Counted from the first letter of the stretch, positions 24,938 through 35,606 are shown. The stretch: 64,000 bases of DNA from Chitinibacter fontanus (GCF_013423785.1 NZ_CP058952.1:2879665-2943664), one strand, 5' to 3'. Numbers and translations are program-made. The notes: generated by a model from the sequence alone, not told the origin.

Positions 24938-26773
24938 TTATTCGACAGTCACAGATTTGGCCAAATTTCTTGGCTTATCAACGTCGGTGCCTTTGCGATG
25001 TGCGGTGTGATAGGCCAGTAGCTGTAAAGGTATTGAAAATACAATTGGCGCCAGTGGACCAGTACTGATAGGTAATATCAGCGCTGATTTTACATAGGGT
25101 AATGCCGCTTCGCAGCCAGGTTCTGCGATTAAGTAAATCTGGCCTCCGCGAGCTTCAACCTCGCGCAAATTGGACATCAATTTTTCAAATAAACTGTCAT
25201 TTGCTGCGCAGACGATGATTGGCATGTCTTCATCTACTAGCGCAAGTGGCCCATGTTTTAATTCGCCTGCTGCATAACCTTCAGCATGAATATAGGCAAT
25301 TTCCTTGAGCTTAAGCGCCCCTTCGAGTGCGATTGGGAAAAGCGTATTACGGCCAAGGTATAAAGCATGTTCAAAGTGGGTGAGTGCTTGTGCCCAGTTT
25401 TCCATTTCACTTTCTTGGCTTAAAACTGCACTGATCATGGCCGGCAGGCGTGGCAACCAGTTGGCTAATTCTAATAGCTGTGCTTCGCTTAGTGTTTGCC
25501 GCGCGTTTGCCAGACTACCAGCAAGTACATAAAGTGCGGCCAGTTGGGTGGTAAAGGCTTTGGTTGAAGCTACTCCGATTTCGAGGCCAGCTTGGGTAAG
25601 CAGGGAGAGATCTGCTTCACGAGTCAGCGTTGAATGCGCTACATTGCACAACGCCAATATTTTGACTTCTCCACGCTCTTTGGCGTTGCGAATCGCGGCG
25701 AGTAAATCGGCGGTTTCTCCAGATTGGGAGATCGCAATGATCAGTGTTCCACGTTGTTCTAGACCTTGGCTATAGCGGTATTCGCTGGCAATGTCCACAC
25801 TGACTGGCATACCGGTATATGCCTCTATCCAGTATCTGGCAACCAGGCCTGCGTGGTAGCTTGAGCCACAAGCAATAATACGGATGGCGGTGGCGGTGGT
25901 GAAAATTGCGGCGGCATCTTCGCCAAAAAGCGTTGGTGCAAAGCCTGCTGCTAATGCTTGATTGAGCGTATTGGCCAGCGCAACCGGCTGCTCGAAAATT
26001 TCTTTCTGCATATAGTGCCGATATGGCCCTAGTTCGGCAGAATCGCTGCAAACATCCAACATACGGATTGGGCGTTCAACGAGTGTGTTTTTGCTATCCC
26101 AAATTTGAATGGCTTGACCGTTGAGTAAGGCAAGATCACCTTCTTCCAGGTAAATCATTTTCTGTGTAAGTGGTAGTAGGGCGGCAATATCCGAGGCGAA
26201 GAAACTTTCTTGAAAACCTAGACCAATTACTAATGGGCTACCCTGACGTGCACAAATAACTTGCTGGGGGGAGTTGATATTAAGTACTCCGATGGCGAAG
26301 GCACCTTTTAGCTGGCGGATCGCTTCTTGCACGGCACTAAGAAAATCAGGTGCTTTACTCAACTCGTAGGCAATGAGATGGGCAATTACTTCGGTATCGG
26401 TGTCCGAGCTAAAAGCAAAGCCACATTCAATTAGCTCGGCTTTTAGCTCGGCGAAATTTTCAATAATTCCGTTATGCACCACCATGACATTGTCGCCACC
26501 CAAATGTGGGTGAGCATTGGCTTCGGTCGGTGCGCCATGTGTAGCCCAGCGGGTGTGAGCAATCCCGATTAATCCACTGGCGTGTTGGGCTTTTTGGGCT
26601 AAGTCGGCTACACGGCCAGCAACTCGAATGCGTTCAAGACACGGTTGAGTAGCCGATTGGCTAATGAGCGCGATGCCACTTGAGTCATATCCGCGATATT
26701 CCAAGCGCGATAAGCCCTCAATCAACATCGGTACCACATTGCGGGTAGAGACTGCGCCAACGATTCCACACAT
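24938..26773 (-). CDS. glmS: Glutamine-fructose-6-phosphate aminotransferase (isomerizing)
   Basis: The 611-aa protein has the standard GlmS length. The N-terminal Ntn glutaminase domain begins MCGIVGAVS with nucleophile Cys2, and contains HTRWATHG and VVHNGIIENF. Two SIS sugar-isomerase domains follow, with ACGSSYHAGLVARYW, SQSGETADLLAAIR, KEIAYIHAEGYAAGELKHGPLALV, and the C-terminal KSVTVE. It makes glucosamine-6-phosphate for peptidoglycan, lipopolysaccharide and amino-sugar exopolysaccharides. It appears monocistronic. Confidence 0.97.
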   Translation of the reverse strand: MCGIVGAVSTRNVVPMLIEGLSRLEYRGYDSSGIALISQSATQPCLERIRVAGRVADLAQKAQHASGLIGIAHTRWATHGAPTEANAHPHLGGDNVMVVHNGIIENFAELKAELIECGFAFSSDTDTEVIAHLIAYELSKAPDFLSAVQEAIRQLKGAFAIGVLNINSPQQVICARQGSPLVIGLGFQESFFASDIAALLPLTQKMIYLEEGDLALLNGQAIQIWDSKNTLVERPIRMLDVCSDSAELGPYRHYMQKEIFEQPVALANTLNQALAAGFAPTLFGEDAAAIFTTATAIRIIACGSSYHAGLVARYWIEAYTGMPVSVDIASEYRYSQGLEQRGTLIIAISQSGETADLLAAIRNAKERGEVKILALCNVAHSTLTREADLSLLTQAGLEIGVASTKAFTTQLAALYVLAGSLANARQTLSEAQLLELANWLPRLPAMISAVLSQESEMENWAQALTHFEHALYLGRNTLFPIALEGALKLKEIAYIHAEGYAAGELKHGPLALVDEDMPIIVCAANDSLFEKLMSNLREVEARGGQIYLIAEPGCEAALPYVKSALILPISTGPLAPIVFSIPLQLLAYHTAHRKGTDVDKPRNLAKSVTVE

Positions 26774-26965
26774 AGTTCACATTCCTTAATTGATGCATTG
26801 CAGCAGTGGACTGTAGGCGACTTAGCTGACGATGTCGCTAAACAAAACACCTTATAGGCGATTGCAAGGACTTTTACATGCCCATTACCGTTAGACGGAT
26901 GGCACTGTTAAAGATAGGACGTCTCACTAGAGTGAACTAAAGGTTTATGCGGCTTGGAGCTTGAT

Positions 26966-27265
26966 ATGGCCATACAATTATTAAGTTTAGGTGTGATTGG
27001 TGTGCGCCTCTTAGATCGGATTTTAACGGCAAAGGCGATTTACCCTGAGGAATTAGCCGATCAGATTGTTGATGAAATTAATCAATATCTCGGACGTGCA
27101 CCTGAGACTGAAAAAGCAATGTTGTTTAATTTGGCTTGTGAGGTGCATGAAGCTCTGGCTGATCGTTATGGGCGGGTTGACTCAGCTCAGGTGCGTTTAG
27201 ACATCTCACAAATGATGGGCTTGCTGGTTTATCGCGCCAAGATGAGTGCAAGCCAAGGCCGTTGA
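26966..27265 (+). CDS. Small hypothetical protein, 99 aa
   Basis: I do not recognise this family. GGAG eight bases before ATG 26966 supports this start over the TTG at 26954. The protein has a hydrophobic first helix (IQLLSLGVIGVRLLDRIL) that is probably amphipathic rather than a signal peptide, followed by acidic helices (YPEELADQIVDEINQYLGRAPETEKAMLFNLACEVHEALADRYG). It sits 113 bases upstream of the AI-2E-type transporter gene and could be co-transcribed with it. Confidence 0.6.
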   Translation: MAIQLLSLGVIGVRLLDRILTAKAIYPEELADQIVDEINQYLGRAPETEKAMLFNLACEVHEALADRYGRVDSAQVRLDISQMMGLLVYRAKMSASQGR

Positions 27266-27378
27266 TCCTGTTCGGCAGGCGGATGATGCATTTTTTGTTG
27301 TATTGTCATCCGTTTGTGAGGTTGGACGCTCGCTTTTCCGCTATCCTTGCTGTTATGTAAACTTATCGACAGCATGCC

Positions 27379-28485
27379 ATGAAATTAAAAACTTCCGATT
27401 TGATAGAGCCCCTGGTTGCATTAGGGGCTTTGCTTTTATTGTCGCTAACTGTTTATGCGATCATGAAACCTTTTTTGGCCGCCAGTTTGTGGGCCGCCAT
27501 TCTAGTGCTGAGTACCTGGAAACCATATATCTGGTTGGTGCAAAAATGTAATGGTAGGCGAGCCATTGCCGCGGTGATTTTGCTGGTCATGATGTGTTTG
27601 TTTTTTTTACTGCCGGTCATTTATGCCGCGAGTGATTTTGCGAATGTGGGGGTTGAATTTATTGCAGGAATTCGCAGCAGTTTTGAGTCGGGTTGGCCAT
27701 CGTTGCCTGATTGGTTAATACAGCTACCTTTGGTAGGGGCGCCGATTAGTGAGTTTTGGTCGGGCTTAGCTGCGCATGACGCAAAAACCATGTCTATGAT
27801 TCGTGGTCTGATTGCTCCCGCCACACAGTGGGCGATTGTTATCGCCAGTGAAATTGGTGGTGGCATGGTGTTGATGTTTATGAGTCTTTTTATTGCCTTT
27901 TTTATCTATCAAGATGGCGAACATATTCGTGATTGGGTAAGAGGGCTGATGGAGCGAGTTGCTGGCGAGCGGAGCACCGAATTGCTCGCTGTCTCAGTTG
28001 GCTCTACCAAAGGCGTTGTGTATGGCTTTTTAGGGACCGCGATCGCACAAGCGCTGCTGTCTTGGATTGCGTATTTGATTGCAGGGGTGCCCAATGCGCT
28101 TTCTCTTGGGTTTGCGAGCTTTATCATGGCCTTGCTGCCTGGTGGGCCTGTCTTGCTAGGTTTGCCTGCTGCGGCGTGGTTGTACCATCAGGGTGATACT
28201 GCTTGGGCAATTTTTTTGGCAGTGTGGATGCTCTTGGTTGTGAGTTCCGCTGATAATGTGATCAAGCCGTTGTTGATTGGTAAAGGCAGTAATTTGCCAT
28301 TTATTCTGATTCTGTTCGGAGTATTGGGCGGTGCCATTGCCTTTGGCATGTTAGGAGTTTTCATTGGCCCAGTTTTGCTAACAGTGTTTTATGAGATTGC
28401 CCGAGCTTGGATTTTACGCCCAATGGCTTTGCCGCCAGATGCAGTAGTTGGCCGAGCAGATGAAGTTACCAAAATTTCTGAATAA
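27379..28485 (+). CDS. AI-2E family transporter (PerM/YdiK-like permease)
   Basis: The 368-aa membrane protein has about eight hydrophobic segments in the arrangement of the AI-2E_transport/UPF0118 family: two pairs of N-terminal helices, a periplasmic loop with GVEFIAGIRSSFESGWPSLPDW, then a C-terminal helical block with FLGTAIAQALLSWIAYLIAGVPNALSLGFASFIMALLPGGP and the late PLLIGKGSNLPFILILFGVLGG signature. Members export small molecules or Na+/H+; the name reflects TqsA and does not prove AI-2 transport. A terminator follows between this gene and the convergent MCP gene. Confidence 0.88.
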   Translation: MKLKTSDLIEPLVALGALLLLSLTVYAIMKPFLAASLWAAILVLSTWKPYIWLVQKCNGRRAIAAVILLVMMCLFFLLPVIYAASDFANVGVEFIAGIRSSFESGWPSLPDWLIQLPLVGAPISEFWSGLAAHDAKTMSMIRGLIAPATQWAIVIASEIGGGMVLMFMSLFIAFFIYQDGEHIRDWVRGLMERVAGERSTELLAVSVGSTKGVVYGFLGTAIAQALLSWIAYLIAGVPNALSLGFASFIMALLPGGPVLLGLPAAAWLYHQGDTAWAIFLAVWMLLVVSSADNVIKPLLIGKGSNLPFILILFGVLGGAIAFGMLGVFIGPVLLTVFYEIARAWILRPMALPPDAVVGRADEVTKISE

Positions 28486-28494
28486 TGTGACAGC

Positions 28495-28523
28495 AAAAAA
28501 GCCCGAATAATTCGGGCTTTTTT
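28495..28523. terminator. Bidirectional intrinsic terminator between convergent genes
   Basis: Perfect 13-bp arms (28495-28507 and 28511-28523) contain the GC core GCCCGAA/TTCGGGC with A- and T-runs at the ends, so it can end both the transporter and the MCP transcripts. Confidence 0.85.
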
Positions 28524-28541
28524 GTGATGAGATTCATCGGG

Positions 28542-30161
28542 TTACAGCCTAAATTTTTGCACCAAACTCGCAAGCTGGGTAGATACCGATTTAATAGAAT
28601 GTGCCGCGCCAACTGTGCCTTGCGCGGCTGACATGGTTCCACTTGAAGACTGTGCAACTTCATCAACATCATTGCGAATCTGCAAGCTTGCACCAACCTG
28701 CGCTGATAGAGCGTTTCCGATCGCACCAACTACGATTGAGGTCGCCTCGGTTTCTTGGCGGATCGCTTTAACCGCTTCTCCGCCTTCCTTGGCTTGGCGT
28801 ATGCCTTCTTTCAACTGGATAAACATATCATCCATGCGACTTTTGGCGTTTTGGCCGCTACCTTGGACTGCGGTGATAGTCTGGCCGATTTCTTGGGTGG
28901 CAGAGCTAGTACGTTCCGCGAGTTTGCGCACTTCATCGGCTACTACCGCGAACCCACGCCCCATATCGCCAGCACGTGCAGCTTCAATAGCGGCGTTTAA
29001 TGCCAGTAAGTTGGTTTGATCAGCGACGTCACGAATCACGGCGATTACGGCAGAAATACTCGCCACCCGTTGTGCTAAGTCATCAATGCTGCTTTGTGTG
29101 TCACCGACTGCCTGTTCAATATCGGCAAAGCGAGTTACAGCGGAAGAAATAACCGTAAGCCCTTTGGCTGAAATTTGGGTGGCGGATTCACTTTGCTGGC
29201 GAGCGGTTGCCGCTTGATCTGCAGCGGAGCGGGTTTGTTCAGCAAAGCTTTCTGCGGTTTGTGCGATTCGCGTAGCAGCATTGCCTTGTGCTTCAATCAG
29301 GCGATTGCTGTCCTGGGCGCGGGACACAATATCATCACTGGTGTGATGCAATGTATTTACCGCCTGTGATAGTTGAGTGAGCACCTCGCGTAACGAACTA
29401 CGCATACGCAATACCGATCCATAAATACTGCTTTGTGAGGCTTGATGTTGTTCACGCTTGTCTTGCAAATCACCATCTGCTACTGCTTGTACGAGTTTCA
29501 ATACTTCGGCAGGTTCACCACCCAAATCCCGTAAAATGCTACGCACAGTCCCAAGCAGCAAAAATGCCACGACTGCAGCAATTGCCAAACAGATTACAAC
29601 TTCCCATTTTGCGGTCGCCCAGAAGCGTGCATCGGCCTCCGCAAAACTTACACCATTGCCCACAATCCAGCCCCAGCGTGGGGTACGTTGGGCCACAGAT
29701 AATAAATCGACTACTTTGCCTTCGCGCTCTGATGTCCAAGGATATTCAGTTAGTGCGCCACCCGATTTATTCAGCGCTGCGACTGCCAATGCGCCAACAC
29801 TGCCACCTTTGGCGTCTTTAAATTCGTTAAAGCTAGTGCCATGTAGCTGTGGATCAAGTGGGGTTGCTACAAAATTGAGTTTCTCATCGGTGACGTATAC
29901 GTATTCTGATTTGTGATATTTGTTCTCACGCAGGATTTGCGTGGCGATTGCTTTGGCTTGCTCTTCGCTGAGTTTGCCACTGGCGGCCATGTTTTCAAGC
30001 TGAACAATACTCAGATAAGTGCTGGTCATTAATTGTTCGATACGAGCGCGGTTATCTTTTGCACTCATATCGCGCATTACATTCAGACCAGTGAACATGA
30101 CGAGGATTAAGGCCACCAATACACCAATTGACAGGGCCCAAGCCTTAATTTTGAGTGACAT
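28542..30161 (-). CDS. Methyl-accepting chemotaxis protein with single Cache sensor
   Basis: The protein has 539 residues. An N-terminal membrane helix (about 5-27) is followed by a periplasmic single Cache domain (about 35-185: [40 protein letters not shown]) and a second helix (about 190-210). The cytoplasmic part has a short HAMP-like stretch and the conserved MCP hairpin ([39 protein letters not shown]). Cache domains of this type often bind small organic acids; the ligand is unknown. GGGAGCAAAGT before the ATG at 30161 favours this start over ATG 30191. No CheW/CheR-binding pentapeptide is visible at the C-terminus. Confidence 0.92.
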   Translation of the reverse strand: MSLKIKAWALSIGVLVALILVMFTGLNVMRDMSAKDNRARIEQLMTSTYLSIVQLENMAASGKLSEEQAKAIATQILRENKYHKSEYVYVTDEKLNFVATPLDPQLHGTSFNEFKDAKGGSVGALAVAALNKSGGALTEYPWTSEREGKVVDLLSVAQRTPRWGWIVGNGVSFAEADARFWATAKWEVVICLAIAAVVAFLLLGTVRSILRDLGGEPAEVLKLVQAVADGDLQDKREQHQASQSSIYGSVLRMRSSLREVLTQLSQAVNTLHHTSDDIVSRAQDSNRLIEAQGNAATRIAQTAESFAEQTRSAADQAATARQQSESATQISAKGLTVISSAVTRFADIEQAVGDTQSSIDDLAQRVASISAVIAVIRDVADQTNLLALNAAIEAARAGDMGRGFAVVADEVRKLAERTSSATQEIGQTITAVQGSGQNAKSRMDDMFIQLKEGIRQAKEGGEAVKAIRQETEATSIVVGAIGNALSAQVGASLQIRNDVDEVAQSSSGTMSAAQGTVGAAHSIKSVSTQLASLVQKFRL

Positions 30162-30237
30162 ACTTTGCTCCCTAGGTACAAATTGCTTCATGTTTCTTTA
30201 AGATTTTAAGACGATACAATTAAATATTAGTATTGTC

Positions 30238-31080
30238 TTATATTTTTAATTCACCTGAGCCAATTAGCAGCACTTTACCTTTAAGGTGAAGATCCAATTT
30301 AGAGTCAATATGAAGATACAAATGGGATAAGCGACTGATTAAACGCTCAATTGTATGACCTTGTTCAAACTTGACATTTAATGGTAATCGGCCGCCCGCT
30401 GCTAAATATGCGGTAGCAATATTCAGCGCTGCTCCCCCTGCCGCAAAGTCTTCATATACCGAAAAATGGTCTGCAGCAAAACAGCGCAGTGTGATCAAGT
30501 CACCTTCACGCTGCCAAACTACGGCTTGTGCTATTTGTTTCGGGCTTTCAGCATACTCAGATAGAAGCGCGGGATGGGGTTTGGCTTGCAGGACGGTTTG
30601 TCGCGATCGCACTTGAACCATCAGTTGTTCAAGCCCGGTATCTACAAATTGGATAGGGGGAAGTACTTCATGGCTTTCAATACCTAGTGCAAAGGCCAGT
30701 TCGACTTGGCCACGCGATGGGGGGCGGGTCCTACCCGCCGGTGTGTTGAGCGTTAGGTATTCGCCCTGTCTGCTTAATTCGAAGTTTCCTGCGGAGCAAT
30801 GCAGTGGAATTTTGGTATTTTCGGTTTGCTGCTGGGCTAAAAGAGCTGCTGCGCCCAAAAGCCCTTTGCCTGAAAAGGGGAGGCTGAATTGCGGATGATA
30901 AAACCGCACTTCTGAAGTGGAACGATGCAGAAATACGACTTCGCTTCCATTGATTTGATAAGCCAAGGTCTGCAAAACTTGCTCATCTGGCCAATCGGCT
31001 AAATCGAAAATTACTAAAGGATCACCTGAGGCTGACTTTTCGGCAAAAACATTACACAAATAAAATGGATATATTGCCAT
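30238..31080 (-). CDS. PhzF-family isomerase/epimerase-like protein
   Basis: The 280-aa protein follows the PhzF pattern. It starts with FYLCNVFAEKSASGDPLVIF, the first strand with the (S)GxPL turn, then the Glu-containing SEVVF stretch where PhzF has its catalytic acid, and FYHPQFSLPFSGKGLLGAA as the substrate-binding loop. The second domain ends with DFAAGGAALNIATAYLAAGG, the counterpart of the family's TGSA segment. Members isomerise phenazine precursors or related acids; with no phenazine genes nearby, the substrate is unknown. It is a single gene upstream of, and divergent from, ppc. Confidence 0.78.
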   Translation of the reverse strand: MAIYPFYLCNVFAEKSASGDPLVIFDLADWPDEQVLQTLAYQINGSEVVFLHRSTSEVRFYHPQFSLPFSGKGLLGAAALLAQQQTENTKIPLHCSAGNFELSRQGEYLTLNTPAGRTRPPSRGQVELAFALGIESHEVLPPIQFVDTGLEQLMVQVRSRQTVLQAKPHPALLSEYAESPKQIAQAVVWQREGDLITLRCFAADHFSVYEDFAAGGAALNIATAYLAAGGRLPLNVKFEQGHTIERLISRLSHLYLHIDSKLDLHLKGKVLLIGSGELKI

Positions 31081-31187
31081 ATCAAATTTCCAAGAAAAGT
31101 TTATGCATGAATCAGCGGCAGAGATCGTGAGTTTTTGTTAGAATACGCAAAATTTTTTTGTCTTGAATTTGCCGAAATTGGATTGCC

Positions 31188-33944
31188 ATGTCTGTGATCG
31201 AACCTATTGCTGAAAAGGATCTACCGCTCAAGCGTGATTTGGATCTGCTCGCCGCCTTGTTGTCTGACACCATCCGCGAACAGGCCGGTTCGGCCACCGC
31301 AGAGCAAATCGAATCAATTCGTGAGCTTGCTGTTCGCTATGTGCAGGCTCATGACCCTGATGCTGGTAAAGCTCTGGCGCGTTCATTATCTACCCTAGAT
31401 ATGCCAACGACGATGGCTTTGGTTCGTGCGTTTAGCTATTTTTCACATCTGTCCAATATAGCAGAGGATTTGCACCACAATCGCCGCCGCCGTGCGCATA
31501 AAATCGCGGGCTCAAAAGCGCAACGTGGCAGTATTTCTGCAGTGCTTGAAACCTTGACCGATCGCAGTGTAAAGCCATCTGAAATCCTTGCAATGTTAGC
31601 TGATACGCTGATTGCACCGGTGATGACCGCACACCCAACCGAAGTGAAGCGCAAAACCATTCTTGAGTGCCATCGTGCTTTGGCCGATTTGCTGACTCAA
31701 CGTGATCGCAGTCAGATGACGCCGGAAGAAATCGCCGCCAATCAAGAGGCAATGGAGCGCGTAATGCTCACATTGTGGCAAACCCGCGAAGTGCGCACGG
31801 TAAAACTCACTGTTCAAGACGAAATCGAAAATGGTGCAACGTATTTCCGTAACACTTTCTTGCACGAAATTCCGCGGCTTTATCAGGATATCGAAGATCG
31901 CTTGACTGAAATGACTGGCGAGCAAGTGACTCTGCCTAATTTCATTCAGGTAGGTAGCTGGATCGGTGGTGATCGCGATGGCAATCCGTTTGTGACTGCC
32001 GACGTAATGCGCTATGCCGTATCTCGCCAAGCAGGTGTGGCGCTTGACTATTACTATCAGCAATGTTTGAAGTTAGAGAGCGAGTTGTCGATGTCGACTC
32101 GCTTGGTGCAAGTTGACCAAGATTTGTCGGCCTTGGCGGCGACCGCTACCGACGATGTCGTGCGTAAGACCGAAGAGCCATATCGCTTGGCCGTCACTGC
32201 AATTGCTTCACGTATTTTTGCTACAGCCATCCAGATTGGTACATTCCACCACCAGTTGCATGATGTGGCGCACGCGCTGCCTTATGAAAATGCAGATCAA
32301 TTGGCTGCTGATTTGGCCATTATCGCCCGCTCGCTGAAAGCGCATGGCGCAGCCAAGCTGGCTGGTGGTCGCCTGCGTCGCTTGCAGCGTGCTGTGTCGG
32401 TATTTGGCTTTTATCTCGCGCCTATCGATATGCGCCAGTTTGCCGGTCTGCATGAAAAAATGATTAGCGAATTGTTTAATCGTGCAGGTTTGGAAGAGTA
32501 TATGGCGCTGGACGAAAACAGTCGCCGTGTGGTGTTGCTGCGTGAGTTGGCAAGTCCACGTCCACTGATTTGTCCGCATGATGTGTCGTACAGCCCCGAT
32601 GTACAGCAAGAGCTGGATATTCTGAAAGCAGCGGCAGAAATCCAAGCGCGCTACGGCGAAGCCGTATTACCGAACTATATTATTTCCAACTGTGCATCGG
32701 TTTCCGATATGTTGGAAGTCGCTGTATTGCTGAACGACGTTGGTTTGGTGTCTCTGGCACCTACCGTGCGCAGCAAAGTGAACATTATTCCGTTGTTTGA
32801 AACTACGGGCGATTTGCGTTCCAGCGGTGAGATCATGACGGCCTTGTTTGCGATTCCGCAATGGCGTCAATTGCTCACCTGCCGCGGTGATGTGCAAGAA
32901 GTAATGCTGGGCTATTCAGATTCCAATAAAGACGGTGGCTACCTCACTTCGAATTGGGAGTTGTATAAAGCTGAATTGACCTTAGTTGATGTGTTTAAAC
33001 AAGCTGGCGTTAAACTTCGCTTATTCCATGGCCGCGGAGGCACGGTGGGACGCGGTGGTGGTCCAGCTTATGATGCGATCTTGGCTCAACCAGCTGGCTC
33101 CGTAAATGGTCAGATTCGCATTACCGAGCAGGGTGAAGTGATCACTGCCAAGTATGCGGATCGTGAAGTGGGACGTCGCAATCTCGAGATTTTGGTTGCC
33201 GCAACGCTCGATGCAAGTTTCCCGCTGCCATATGCGGTAGACCCGACTGCCCGCCGCGCTTTGATGGAACGTCTATCGAATGCAGCTTATCGCTTCTACC
33301 GTGATTTGGTGTATGCAACCCCAGACTTTATTACCTATTTCCTTGAAGCAACACCAATCAAGGAAATTCCAAACCTGAATATCGGTTCACGTCCATCTGC
33401 ACGTCGCAATACCAGCAGTATTTCGGATCTGCGCGCGATTCCTTGGGTGTTTTCATGGTCGCAATGTCGTCTGATGCTGCCCGGTTGGTATGGTTTCGGT
33501 AATGCAATTAGTGAATACTTGGCGGAAGCTGGTGAAGAGGGCTTGAAAACATTGCAGGATCTGTATGCAACGTGGCCATTCTTCCAAACCACTATCTCGA
33601 ATATGGAAATGGTGTTGGCGAAGTCGGATATCGCAATTGCCGCGCGGTATTCTGAGTTGGTACAAGACCAAGATGTAGCAAAACGCATTTTTGGCCGCAT
33701 TAAAGATGAATGGCAGCGTTCGGTTGATGCTGTATTGGCGATCACTGGGCATGAAGAGTTGCTAGGCGATAATCCAATGCTTGCGCGGAGCCTTGATAAT
33801 CGTTTGCCATATCTTGACCCGCTCAATCATTTGCAAGTTGAGCTACTAAAACGCATTCGTGCCGGTGATGACAGTGAAGAGCTGCGTCATGCTGTGCATC
33901 TGACAATTAATGGTGTTGCTGCAGGTTTGCGTAATAGCGGTTAA
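31188..33944 (+). CDS. ppc: Phosphoenolpyruvate carboxylase
   Basis: The 918-aa protein has the full bacterial length. Active-site regions are TAHPTEVKRKT (catalytic His, about residue 145), GGDRDGNPFVT, HGRGGTVGRGGGPAYDAI (Arg-Gly loop) and the C-terminal LTINGVAAGLRNSG ending expected for PPC. It fixes bicarbonate onto phosphoenolpyruvate to give oxaloacetate and refill the TCA cycle. It is monocistronic, with the divergent PhzF-like gene upstream. Confidence 0.97.
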   Translation: MSVIEPIAEKDLPLKRDLDLLAALLSDTIREQAGSATAEQIESIRELAVRYVQAHDPDAGKALARSLSTLDMPTTMALVRAFSYFSHLSNIAEDLHHNRRRRAHKIAGSKAQRGSISAVLETLTDRSVKPSEILAMLADTLIAPVMTAHPTEVKRKTILECHRALADLLTQRDRSQMTPEEIAANQEAMERVMLTLWQTREVRTVKLTVQDEIENGATYFRNTFLHEIPRLYQDIEDRLTEMTGEQVTLPNFIQVGSWIGGDRDGNPFVTADVMRYAVSRQAGVALDYYYQQCLKLESELSMSTRLVQVDQDLSALAATATDDVVRKTEEPYRLAVTAIASRIFATAIQIGTFHHQLHDVAHALPYENADQLAADLAIIARSLKAHGAAKLAGGRLRRLQRAVSVFGFYLAPIDMRQFAGLHEKMISELFNRAGLEEYMALDENSRRVVLLRELASPRPLICPHDVSYSPDVQQELDILKAAAEIQARYGEAVLPNYIISNCASVSDMLEVAVLLNDVGLVSLAPTVRSKVNIIPLFETTGDLRSSGEIMTALFAIPQWRQLLTCRGDVQEVMLGYSDSNKDGGYLTSNWELYKAELTLVDVFKQAGVKLRLFHGRGGTVGRGGGPAYDAILAQPAGSVNGQIRITEQGEVITAKYADREVGRRNLEILVAATLDASFPLPYAVDPTARRALMERLSNAAYRFYRDLVYATPDFITYFLEATPIKEIPNLNIGSRPSARRNTSSISDLRAIPWVFSWSQCRLMLPGWYGFGNAISEYLAEAGEEGLKTLQDLYATWPFFQTTISNMEMVLAKSDIAIAARYSELVQDQDVAKRIFGRIKDEWQRSVDAVLAITGHEELLGDNPMLARSLDNRLPYLDPLNHLQVELLKRIRAGDDSEELRHAVHLTINGVAAGLRNSG

Positions 33945-33986
33945 TTGTTCATCATTGGCAATAAGCCAACGAGTAAGGAGCCACCA

Positions 33987-34463
33987 ATGAGTCGAAAACA
34001 GATCCTGCTGTTCCTCGGCTTTGCGGTGGCTTTTTTTATGACTTGCACGCAGGCAGCAGTGCCAAGCCATTTTGGTGATAAAGTTGAGAACGCTTTGGCC
34101 TGCCGCAGCGAGTGGTCGACTGATTTTTGGCGCAACTACTTTCGCCAGCATTTGCAGCAGCCTGTCCGCACTTGGGGTGAAGCAGAATGGTTTAACGCGC
34201 AAAAAACCGAATTGGCAGGTAATCCTGCTGATGAGGTTTTTGTAAATGTGCCCAGCTCTGGGGCATTGATGGTGGGGGCGTTAATCAAAAAGCCACTGGC
34301 TGATGTGAAAAAGAATATCGAATCAAGAATGGGGTTTAACTTCGTCCCGCTAGCTGGCCCCTATCCACGCTGGCTGTCTAAATTTGGGAGCGTCTTGGTT
34401 GAGGTTGGGCCGGAAGAGACAAAATGGTATTGTGCCCGATGGCATTTGGGTAATCGTCCCTAG
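33987..34463 (+). CDS. Putative exported protein of unknown function
   Basis: The 158-aa protein has an N-terminal signal peptide (MSRKQILLFLGFAVAFFMTCTQAA, cleavage likely after QAA), so it is probably periplasmic. The mature part contains a single cysteine near its start (ALACRSEW) and one near its end (WYCARW), which could form a disulfide. The strand-rich pattern includes DEVFVNVPSSGALMVGALI and FGSVLVEVGPEETKWYC. AAGGAG before ATG 33987 sets the start. It lies 42 bases after ppc and could be transcribed with it. I do not recognise the family. Confidence 0.65.
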   Translation: MSRKQILLFLGFAVAFFMTCTQAAVPSHFGDKVENALACRSEWSTDFWRNYFRQHLQQPVRTWGEAEWFNAQKTELAGNPADEVFVNVPSSGALMVGALIKKPLADVKKNIESRMGFNFVPLAGPYPRWLSKFGSVLVEVGPEETKWYCARWHLGNRP

Positions 34464-34586
34464 GGGTATGTTTATCTAATCAAAGTACAGCCTTATTTAT
34501 GCAGTAATACGTATCGGAAGTATATTTTCCTCCCCAGTAATTCCTTGCTAAGGGATAATGGCGTTTTTGTCTGAATGTGTGACGCC

Positions 34587-35606
34587 ATGCTCCAAATTCA
34601 TACCAATTACTCTCTCACTAAATTAAATACTTTTGGCCTAACTGCTGCGGCCGAGTACTTTGTGGTAATTGAATCGCTCGAACAATTGCGAGAATGCATT
34701 GCCAATCCACAATTACGAACGATGCCATGGTGGATACTGGGTGGTGGCTCCAATGTGGTATTACCGGATTTAGTGCATGGGCTTGTATTGCAAGTGAGCT
34801 TGCGGGGCAAAGACCTGGTTGCTGAAGATGACAAGGCCTGGTACGTGCGAGCGGGTGCTGGTGAAAACTGGCATAAGTTTGTGCAATGGACTTTGGGCCA
34901 GGGCTGGGGTGGTTTGGAGAATCTTTCCCTTATTCCTGGTACTGTCGGTGCATCGCCAGTGCAAAATATCGGCGCCTACGGCGTCGAAATTAAAGATGTA
35001 TTTCATGAGCTGCAAGCCATTAATTTGAAGACCGGTGAATTACACACTTTTGCTCACCATGATTGCCGTTTTTCATATCGCGATAGTGTTTTCAAGCAAG
35101 AAGAAGCAGGCGTGTGGTGCATTATTTCGGTGGTTTTCCGCCTGTCAAAGAATCATCAAGTTAAAACCAGTTACGGGGATATTGAGCAAGCGCTCCTTGA
35201 GTTGGGGCTTGAAAAGACGCCTAGTAATGTCGCTCAAGCTGTGATTACTGTGCGGCAGCGTAAATTGCCAGATCCGGCAGAAATTGGTAATGCAGGTAGC
35301 TATTTTAAAAATCCAATTATTCCGACTACACAAGCTGTAACACTTAAGCGGCAATATCCCGAAGTGGTTATGTACTCTGTCGATGCGCAATCGACCAAGC
35401 TTGCTGCGGGCTGGTTGATTGAACAGGCGGGGTGGAAAGGCCGAGAGTTAGGGGTGGTCGGTATGTTTGCGCGACAAGCGCTGGTGATGGTTAATCATGG
35501 CGGCGCTATCCAAGATGATGTCATACGGCTGGAAAATAAAATAAAAGACGAAATAAATCAAAAGTTTGGTGTCAGTATTGAGGCAGAGCCAATTAAATGG
35601 GAGTAA
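34587..35606 (+). CDS. murB: UDP-N-acetylenolpyruvoylglucosamine reductase
   Basis: The roughly 339-aa protein is a type I MurB. It begins with NYSLTKLNTFGL, has the FAD loop WILGGGSNVVLPD, VRAGAGENWHKFVQWTLGQGWGGLENLSLIPGTVGASPVQNIGAYGVEI, the RFSYRDSVFK stretch, the catalytic serine in GNAGSYFKNP, and the late LAAGWLIEQAGWKG. It reduces the enolpyruvyl group in peptidoglycan precursor synthesis, using NADPH. ATG 34575 is an alternative start; neither start has a strong ribosome-binding site. It is followed by the exopolysaccharide locus but is functionally separate. Confidence 0.93.
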   Translation: MLQIHTNYSLTKLNTFGLTAAAEYFVVIESLEQLRECIANPQLRTMPWWILGGGSNVVLPDLVHGLVLQVSLRGKDLVAEDDKAWYVRAGAGENWHKFVQWTLGQGWGGLENLSLIPGTVGASPVQNIGAYGVEIKDVFHELQAINLKTGELHTFAHHDCRFSYRDSVFKQEEAGVWCIISVVFRLSKNHQVKTSYGDIEQALLELGLEKTPSNVAQAVITVRQRKLPDPAEIGNAGSYFKNPIIPTTQAVTLKRQYPEVVMYSVDAQSTKLAAGWLIEQAGWKGRELGVVGMFARQALVMVNHGGAIQDDVIRLENKIKDEINQKFGVSIEAEPIKWE